From Planctomycetaceae bacterium (lineage in GTDB: Bacteria > Planctomycetota > Planctomycetia > Planctomycetales > Planctomycetaceae), in assembly GCA_021732785.1 (NCBI GenBank), contig JAKFUG010000043.1:1-64000 (forward strand): a DNA stretch of 64,000 nucleotides, written 5' to 3'. Under the pieces are notes generated by a model, which saw only the letters and a list, made by a program, of their open reading frames with translations, was not told the origin of the DNA and did not search any database. The position numbers and the translations under genes are program-made. Of the stretch, positions 57,635 through 64,000 are shown one piece after another (the stretch's first letter is position 1; each line of letters starts with the position of its first letter).

Positions 57635-57854
57635 GCCCGAAGCGCCAGCGCCGGGTGCATTTCTACGGATGAGGAACACATACCATCCACAGATTTCACA
57701 GATTCACACAGATTTAAAGAGGAAGAGAGATGAAGAAGACATTTTCTCATTCCCCTCAATCGTATTTTGTTTTCTCTGAATCTGTGTCAATCTGCGAAAT
57801 CTGTGGATCGCATTTGTCTTGCGATCAAAGAGACCCGGCGCTGGCGCTTCGGGC
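57635..57854. repeat. Nested inverted repeats (outer GCCCGAAGCGCCAGCG, inner CCACAGATTTCACAG)
   Basis: Outer perfect 22-base arms (57635-57656, 57833-57854) enclose inner arms (57685-57714 and 57779-57808) that match at 28 of 30 positions and are made of CCACAGATTTCACAGATTC words. The centre is A/T-rich. The element fills nearly all of the gap between the ATPase and APC genes. Confidence 0.85.
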
Positions 57855-57865
57855 TTGTGACGCGA

Positions 57866-59218
57866 TTATGTTGTCTCGTCGATGATGACCGCATCACGCT
57901 TACACCATGCGGCAATGGGATACATCAACGGCCCGGTTGCCATCATGACGATCGCGATGCCAATCACGTTCCACACGCCCTGCTCCATCGCCCGGCATGT
58001 CGCCCCGATCGCCGCCAGCGACAGCGGCAGCAGGCAGAGTCCCCCCGCCACGATCCAACCGCCGGGAATACGAAACGGCCGCGGCAACTGGGGCTCGCGC
58101 ATTCGCAACACCAGAAACGACAGCATTTCGAGGCTGATCGTCCCGGCATAAAACGTGACGGAGGCCTCGGCGAGCGTTTCGAATTCGTGCAGCACCAGAA
58201 TGACCATCGAGTAGGCAATCCCGGACACGATGAGCGCCGTTGCTGGTACCCCCGCGGTGTTGCAACGCATGAGGCCGCGCGGAAAGTAACCGTCGCACGC
58301 CATCGCGAAGGGGACCCGGCTGTACGTCAGCAACAGCATCGCGAAGAGCCCCAGTGCGGAGACCATGCCCATCGCGCTCACGAACATGCCCAGCCACGGT
58401 CCGGCGATCCGTGCGGACATTTCGCTCCAGGCACCAATGATCCATTCTTCCGGAATATGCGGCACGTGCAGAAAGACGGCGAGCGTCGGCAGTCCGTAAA
58501 CGGCAATCACCAACACCGTCGCACACAACAACCCGCGCGGATAATCCCGCCGCGGATGTTCCATTTCGCCCGCCAAGGTGGAGATGGAATCCCATCCCTG
58601 AAAGTTCCACATGACAAGCGGAATGGTCGCCCCCAACGCGGCGGGCAGTGACAGCCCCTGCGCGAGAAACGGCGCGGCTGGGTTTCGTGCGGCCTCACCG
58701 AACACAGCGCGATAGACGCTGATGAGGATGAGCAAGACGAAGGGTGAGATCACGAGGATGGTAAAAACGCGGGCGAAGTTTCCGACGAGCCGCGTGCCGC
58801 GGAGATTGATCCCGACAAAGCCCCACACAATGGCGAGCATGATCGTTTTGCGGAGCCGGAAGTTTCCTTCCGTGCCGATTTCAGGCAGGAAGTAGGCGAG
58901 ATAATCGCAGAACATCGACGGATAAATGCCGATGTCGACAATCGTGAACAACCACGCCCACCAGCCGTGACAGAACGCCCCCAACGGGCCGAGGGTGCGT
59001 TTCGACCAGGCGTAATAGCCCCCTTCGTTCGGCAGCGCAGAACCGAGTTCCGCACAGACCAGCGCGATCGGGGCACTCCACAACAGCGGCGTGAGCACGA
59101 TCAACGTCAGCGCCAACCCCGGCCCGGCGGCGATCACCCCTTCCAGCGCATACGGACCGCCGCACACGTTGAAGAAGATAATGCTGACAATCGCCGTGAG
59201 CGACAGCGTGCGTTTCAC
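57866..59218 (-). CDS. APC-superfamily amino acid permease
   Basis: A 450-residue transporter with about 12 hydrophobic segments. APC traits are IIFFNVCGGPYALEG in helix 1, ELGSALPNEGGYYAWSKRTLG between helices 2 and 3, and NFQGWDSISTLAGEMEHPRRDYPRG in helix 6. Likely an amino acid or polyamine carrier. The start is uncertain: the GTG at 59218 gives a normal N-terminus (KRTLSLTAIVSI), while the longer frame to 59278 would translate the hairpin repeat at 59234-59323. Confidence 0.87.
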   Translation of the reverse strand: MKRTLSLTAIVSIIFFNVCGGPYALEGVIAAGPGLALTLIVLTPLLWSAPIALVCAELGSALPNEGGYYAWSKRTLGPLGAFCHGWWAWLFTIVDIGIYPSMFCDYLAYFLPEIGTEGNFRLRKTIMLAIVWGFVGINLRGTRLVGNFARVFTILVISPFVLLILISVYRAVFGEAARNPAAPFLAQGLSLPAALGATIPLVMWNFQGWDSISTLAGEMEHPRRDYPRGLLCATVLVIAVYGLPTLAVFLHVPHIPEEWIIGAWSEMSARIAGPWLGMFVSAMGMVSALGLFAMLLLTYSRVPFAMACDGYFPRGLMRCNTAGVPATALIVSGIAYSMVILVLHEFETLAEASVTFYAGTISLEMLSFLVLRMREPQLPRPFRIPGGWIVAGGLCLLPLSLAAIGATCRAMEQGVWNVIGIAIVMMATGPLMYPIAAWCKRDAVIIDETT

Positions 59219-59233
59219 GAGTATCGATCTTAC

Positions 59234-59323
59234 TGAGCGGCACGGCGCTAGCCGCCGGTGTCTTTCAGGATCACCCAAACCCCACTCTCACTGCGGAACC
59301 GGCGGCTAGCGCCGTGCCGCTCA
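59234..59323. repeat. 26-bp-arm perfect hairpin between purA and the APC gene
   Basis: Arms 59234-59259 and 59298-59323 are perfectly complementary (GGCACGGCGCTAGCCGCCGG in the left) around a 38-base loop. It lies just downstream of purA and upstream of the permease, both on the minus strand. Confidence 0.88.
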
Positions 59324-59327
59324 CAAA

Positions 59328-60677
<1,350 letters not shown>

Positions 60678-60757
60678 TCAGTCAGTGGACCGCCACGTCC
60701 GGGCAACCGAGTCAGTATACCCGCCGGGCGAACGGGAGGGGAGCGTACAGGGATGTT

Positions 60758-60860
60758 GTTTAGCCGCGACCCGGAGTCCGCGGAGGGGAGCGCGGCGCCG
60801 ATTTCATCAACTCGCGTTGCGCGATCCACCCAGCGCTCCCCTACCGGGTCGCGGCTAAAC
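60758..60860. repeat. Interrupted inverted repeat upstream of purA
   Basis: Outer 17-base arms (60758-60774 and 60844-60860, GTTTAGCCGCGACCCGG) are perfect inverses; GGGGAGCGC (60785-60793) and GCGCTCCCC inside extend the stem with a bulge. It lies in the gap between divergent purA and LRR genes. Confidence 0.8.
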
Positions 60861-60955
60861 GGGGTGGGATCGTTTCCGTCGTCGACGAATTCGCATAGAC
60901 TGATTCGAGAATGCCGCCGGTTCCCCCAATTCGAGTTCCGCAGGAGTCAGCCACG

Positions 60956-61573
60956 ATGCGAATGACCACAACCATGATCGCCGCCGCGAGTTTTCTGATT
61001 CTGGCCGGTATGGCCGGGGCCGAAGACAAGCCCATGCCGACCGAAGCCGAAAAGCAGGCCACCGCGGCGATCAAAAAGCTCGGCGGGCAGGTGCTGGAAC
61101 TTGCGCAGAACGATGCCCGGCTGGATGTCGCGTTTCATCTCGCCGACGGGAAAATCACCGATGCGGAAGTCGCGCTGGTGAAGGATTTGCCAAAGACGGC
61201 GAACCTGAATCTGCGAGGGACGGAAGTCACCGACGCGGGGTTGGCCGCCGTGAAGGATCTCAAGGGACTCATGCGGCTGCATCTGGAAAAGACGAAGATC
61301 ACCGACGCCGGTTTGGAACAACTCAAGGGACTGGAAAACCTCGAGTATCTCAACCTGTACGGCACTGGCGTGACGGATGCGGGACTGAAACATCTCGAAG
61401 GGTTGAAGAAACTCCGCCGCATTTATCTGTGGCAAACGCCGGTGACGGATGCCGGTGTGGCCGCGCTCAAAGCCGCGATTCCGGAAATTCAAATCACCCG
61501 CGGCGTGGAACTCGCCAAGCCCGCGGAACCGAAGCCGGAAGAAAAGAAGCCCGAAGAGAAAAAGCCGGAGTAA
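60956..61573 (+). CDS. Secreted leucine-rich-repeat protein
   Basis: A 205-residue exported protein. A signal peptide (TTTMIAAASFLILAGMAGAE) is followed by about four LRRs of the GALA/AMN1-like type (LNLRGTEVTDAGLAAVKDL, LHLEKTKITDAGLEQLKGL, LNLYGTGVTDAGLKHLEGL, IYLWQTPVTDAGVAAL), and a charged tail PEEKKPEEKKPE. Such short LRR proteins are expanded in planctomycetes; binding partner unknown. CAGGAG sits 10 bases before the ATG at 60956. Confidence 0.85.
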   Translation: MRMTTTMIAAASFLILAGMAGAEDKPMPTEAEKQATAAIKKLGGQVLELAQNDARLDVAFHLADGKITDAEVALVKDLPKTANLNLRGTEVTDAGLAAVKDLKGLMRLHLEKTKITDAGLEQLKGLENLEYLNLYGTGVTDAGLKHLEGLKKLRRIYLWQTPVTDAGVAALKAAIPEIQITRGVELAKPAEPKPEEKKPEEKKPE

Positions 61574-61577
61574 TGCT

Positions 61578-61919
61578 GTGACGCCATTGCCGGTTCTCGG
61601 ACCGGAGTCGTGCGCCGGCTGCGGCCATTGCTGCGAAGGGATCGGTTCGCCGGTCGCGGTCTATGCGTCACGACGAAACTATGGTGGCGACCATCCGTTT
61701 CGGCCCACGGACCTGCCCGCCGAATTGATCGCCGAAATCGATGACCACTTCGCGGGGTTAGTCCGCGGGCAGGAACCGCAGGAACGGTGTCTGTGGTTCG
61801 ACCCGGCGCTGCGGCAATGTCGCCACTACGATTACCGGCCGCCGTTGTGCCGGGAATACGAACTCGGCGGCCGCGCGTGTTTATCGCTGCGAAAAGAACG
61901 CGGCGTTGCCATTACGTGA
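61578..61919 (+). CDS. YkgJ-type Cys-cluster (zinc/iron-chelating) protein
   Basis: A 113-residue protein of the YkgJ family. The cysteines lie in SCAGCGHCCEG (residues about 11-21), RCLWFDPALRQCRHYDYRPPLCREY and ACLSL, matching the C-x2-C-x2-CC ... C ... C pattern thought to bind metal or an Fe-S cluster. Role unknown. The GTG at 61578 lies four bases after the LRR gene stop, so the two genes are probably co-transcribed. Confidence 0.83.
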   Translation: MTPLPVLGPESCAGCGHCCEGIGSPVAVYASRRNYGGDHPFRPTDLPAELIAEIDDHFAGLVRGQEPQERCLWFDPALRQCRHYDYRPPLCREYELGGRACLSLRKERGVAIT

Positions 61920-62094
61920 AGGGCTGAAGGGTGGAACTTTGAAACTCGCTCGACACCACGATCGGCAATGTCAACGATGCGAGGAGACTTCGGTTTGTGG
62001 CCGGGTGCAGTTACGGTTTGTTCGGTCAGAAGCCAGACACGTAAATTGATGCGACATGGATGACGTCTCAAGCGGTCCTTTCGTGAGGCAACGC

Positions 62095-63168
62095 ATGCTG
62101 GATATCACCGCCCTCAAGCAGGCTGTCGATGCGAAGACGATTCCCGCGATCAAAACGGATCGGCAGATCAGCCAGGTTCGTTATTCGCCGTGCGGGAAAT
62201 ATCTGCTCGCGGCAGGACACGACGCGCTGGTGCATCGCTGGGAACTCGTCGGCGAGGAACCGCGATTGTTAAAGCCGGCGATGGGACATCAGGGATGGGT
62301 GCAGTCCCTCGTGTGCCGCGCGACGGCTGATGTGATGCTGTCCGCCGATTCGTGGGGACAACTGCGCTGCGGCAGTTTTCAGGGGGATGAGCCCGGTGTC
62401 CACTGGGCCGTGCCGAGTGCGCATGATGGCTGGATTACCGGTCTCGCGCTCCGCCCGGATGGCGAAATTGCGGTGACCGTGGGCATCGATCGGGCCGTCC
62501 GCGGCTGGTCGGTCGCGAATGGTGAAAAGCAGTTCGAGTGGATGCCGCATCGATCGGAAGTCTTCAGCGTCGCCTTCGCGACGGACGGAAAAAGCATCTT
62601 CTCCGGTGATCTTGATGGCCGGGTCATTCAAAGCGAACTCAGCGACGGAACAATGATCCGCGAGTTCGATGCTTCCGCCTTGCATGTCGTCAATCGATTG
62701 CAGGATGTGGGCGGAGCGCGGTTGCTTGCCACGTCGAAATCGGGCACGGAGTTTTTGGTCGCGGGAACGAAACCCAAGAACGGCGGCAACGTGCAGGGTG
62801 TGCCCACGGTCCTCGTGTTTCGGATTGCCGATGGCACATTGCTCAAGTCCATTGAACTTGGCAAAGAGGGCGATGTGTACGTCACGGATCTCGTGGAAAC
62901 GGGAGACCAACAATGGTTGGCCACGGTCAGCGGCAACCCCGGCACAGGAAAGCTGGTGGTCTTTCAGGTCGCCGATGAAAAACCGGTGTATGAAGCCACC
63001 AAATTTCCGAACTGCCATTCGCTGTCACTGCATCCGGATGGTCGGCGGCTGGCCGTGAGTGCGACAAACTCCGGCAGTAATGGGAACGGTCGCGCGGTGG
63101 ATCAGGAGGGGAAGTACGCGGGGAATTATTCACCGATTCATTTGTTGGTGGTCGGTGAGATGAGGTGA
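62095..63168 (+). CDS. WD40-repeat protein
   Basis: A 357-residue beta-propeller protein. WD40-like blades include VRYSPCGKYLLAAGHDALVHRWEL, ITGLALRPDGEIAVTVGIDRAVRGWSV, VFSVAFATDGKSIFSGDLDGRV and LSLHPDGRRLAVSATNSG. No signal peptide is visible, so it may be cytoplasmic; a scaffold role is likely. GAGG lies seven bases upstream of the ATG at 62095; an upstream ATG at 62056 is also in frame. Confidence 0.82.
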   Translation: MLDITALKQAVDAKTIPAIKTDRQISQVRYSPCGKYLLAAGHDALVHRWELVGEEPRLLKPAMGHQGWVQSLVCRATADVMLSADSWGQLRCGSFQGDEPGVHWAVPSAHDGWITGLALRPDGEIAVTVGIDRAVRGWSVANGEKQFEWMPHRSEVFSVAFATDGKSIFSGDLDGRVIQSELSDGTMIREFDASALHVVNRLQDVGGARLLATSKSGTEFLVAGTKPKNGGNVQGVPTVLVFRIADGTLLKSIELGKEGDVYVTDLVETGDQQWLATVSGNPGTGKLVVFQVADEKPVYEATKFPNCHSLSLHPDGRRLAVSATNSGSNGNGRAVDQEGKYAGNYSPIHLLVVGEMR

Positions 63169-63182
63169 GAGGCGCGGGCGCT

Positions 63183-63209
63183 GGGATGCTGCGAAGCGCA
63201 AGCGAGGGA
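63183..63209. repeat. GGGATGCTGCGAAGCGCAAGCGAGG unit
   Basis: It matches the unit at 55543 and shares GCGAAGCGCAAGCGAG with the REP arms around the RAYT gene (GCAAAGCGCAAGCGAG there). It is probably a solo REP half. Confidence 0.7.
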
Positions 63210-63251
63210 GAGATCACCTTCCTTGTCCACGGACAACGATCCAAAAACGAA

Positions 63252-63279
63252 ACGACCCCTGAGTTGCCTCAGGGGTCGT
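63252..63279 (-). terminator. Terminator of the Cys-rich gene
   Basis: Perfect 12-base arms (63252-63263, 63268-63279) around TTGC. On the minus strand the stem is followed by TTTCGTTTTTGG, so it ends the minus-strand gene; it may also act for the WD40 gene. Confidence 0.88.
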
Positions 63280-63313
63280 CGATCATTCGATCATCTCATC
63301 GAGACTGCGGGAA

Positions 63314-64000
63314 CTAGTCCAACAGGCCGAGGAGTTGGCTGAGGCCGCCACGGCGAGCCTGGCCGTCTTGCGGAGGCACCGGAGCCGGGGCCGGAGCGGC
63401 GGCAGGAGCCATCGCCGGGGCCGGAGCATAACCGGTCGTTCCACAAGCACCCGTACCACAAGCACCCGTTCCGCAAGCGGTGGTGCCACAGCTATCGCAG
63501 CAGCCATCGACCACTTCGTAACCGCACAGTTCGAGGGCTTCCTTGGCTTGCTTGACGACGTGCTTATCGCAGTCACCAAGAGCACAGGTCAAGGCAGCGA
63601 CCACTTCCGGGCAGCAGCAGCAGTTCTTGCGGATCTGGTCGCCGATTTCGTCGGCGGCCTTTTCACGGACGTCTTCGTCGCAGTCATTGAGACCCACGAT
63701 GAAGGCGGTCATGATTTCCGGGTTGCAGATGCAGTCGAACTTGTCGCCGAGCTTATGAATCGCTTTCTTGCGGTCTTTGGCTTTGCAAGCGGTTTGCGAT
63801 TCGTAGATCAGCGTGGCCACTTCGCAAGGATCGGCATTGCAGCAACGGACTTCGCAGGCCGGGGTGCAAGCGGTCGGAGCGGAGCAGTCGTTCTTCTTCA
63901 TCTTGCCGAAGAGGCCGCTCAACAGGCCTTTCTTCGGATGGCAGCAAGCCGGAGCACAAGCCGGGGTGCAGGCAGCCGGAGCGGCACAAGCCGGAGCACA
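63314..64000 (-). CDS. Cys-rich HEAT-like repeat protein (partial, runs off window)
   Basis: At least 229 residues; the 5' end lies beyond the window, since the frame stays open to base 64000 with a CAPACAAPAACTPACAP-type Cys/Ala/Pro leader. The middle carries two HEAT-like helical repeats (MTAFIVGLNDCDEDVREKAA, VVAALTCALGDCDKHVVKQA) with many cysteines (NCCCC, CDCICNPE-like). The end has CGTGACGTGACG repeats, an Ala/Pro stretch and a GGLSQLLGLLD tail. Function unknown; metal binding or disulfide cross-linking is possible. A strong terminator follows. Confidence 0.75.
   Translation of the reverse strand, partial: CAPACAAPAACTPACAPACCHPKKGLLSGLFGKMKKNDCSAPTACTPACEVRCCNADPCEVATLIYESQTACKAKDRKKAIHKLGDKFDCICNPEIMTAFIVGLNDCDEDVREKAADEIGDQIRKNCCCCPEVVAALTCALGDCDKHVVKQAKEALELCGYEVVDGCCDSCGTTACGTGACGTGACGTTGYAPAPAMAPAAAPAPAPVPPQDGQARRGGLSQLLGLLD

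Noticed and set aside
57767-58651. Long plus-strand frame opposite the APC permease
   Set aside because: It is a His/Arg/Gln-rich shadow of the permease gene and begins inside the nested repeat.

Overview
The window looks like chromosomal DNA of a planctomycete, probably of the Planctomycetaceae/Gemmata side of the phylum. The inference rests on gene content: DUF1080 proteins with and without an SGNH domain, a Tat-exported Gfo/Idh/MocA oxidoreductase, an FHA-sigma54 activator, many small secreted or Cys-rich proteins of no known family, a COG1411 HisA-like protein, and a polyunsaturated-fatty-acid-synthase-like giant gene beside oleA/B/C. DNA is GC-rich, genes are mostly short transcription units on both strands, and no rRNA, tRNA, CRISPR array or prophage was seen.

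Layout. 1-11 kb: ribBA, csrA, a DUF374 acyltransferase, an FHA/GAF/AAA+ sigma54 activator, a PfpI/DJ-1 protein followed by a HisA-like protein, a CinA-C deamidase, a hicAB toxin-antitoxin pair and several secreted proteins. 11.5-25 kb: the most distinctive region, a lipid cluster made of a 2342-residue KS-CLF-AT-DHx4 polyketide/PUFA-synthase-like protein, oleA, oleB, oleC and a class-D (MJ0619/Tes-like) radical SAM protein, with a GxxExxY gene wedged between oleA and oleB. 25-26.5 kb: three tandem paralogous zinc-ribbon membrane proteins. 27-34.4 kb: a complete tripartite efflux operon (TolC-like lipoprotein, HlyD/MacA adaptor with EF-hands, MacB ATPase, MacB permease), then a convergent TetR gene. 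35-36.6 kb: CDP-alcohol phosphatidyltransferase plus a phytol/dolichol-kinase-like protein. 36.7-50 kb: metX, SGNH-DUF1080 and DUF1080 proteins, an MFS transporter, a putative zinc protease, a frameshifted DinG helicase remnant, dTDP-glucose 4,6-dehydratase, a 2Fe-2S ferredoxin, an ABM monooxygenase, a TlpA thioredoxin and xylA. 50-64 kb: a REP-associated transposase (RAYT) between two REP hairpins, a Ser/Thr kinase, a Gfo/Idh/MocA oxidoreductase, a Ycf46-like AAA ATPase, an APC permease, purA, an LRR protein, a YkgJ-type protein, a WD40 protein and a Cys-rich HEAT-like protein cut by the window end.

The unifying oddity is the density of palindromic repeats. At least six word families occur (CAGCCGGG hairpins, TTAGGG/CTAAGGG palindromes, CAACCCTCAACC arms, GCGAAACCGCAAGCGG units, CCACAAGAGGCACAGAAG arms, TTGGAACTTGGAA arms), plus many one-off perfect hairpins of 20-30 bp arms between genes. 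Several families sit inside the giant synthase gene without breaking its frame, adding low-complexity peptides in linkers and surface loops. This resembles the logic of Rickettsia palindromic elements. One family brackets the GxxExxY gene, and another brackets the RAYT.

Functional reading (inference): the giant synthase would build a polyene acyl chain together with ACP/KR partners encoded elsewhere, OleA would join two acyl chains head to head, OleC would make a beta-lactone and OleB would decarboxylate it to an olefin. OleD is not in the window. The radical SAM protein may modify the same lipid.
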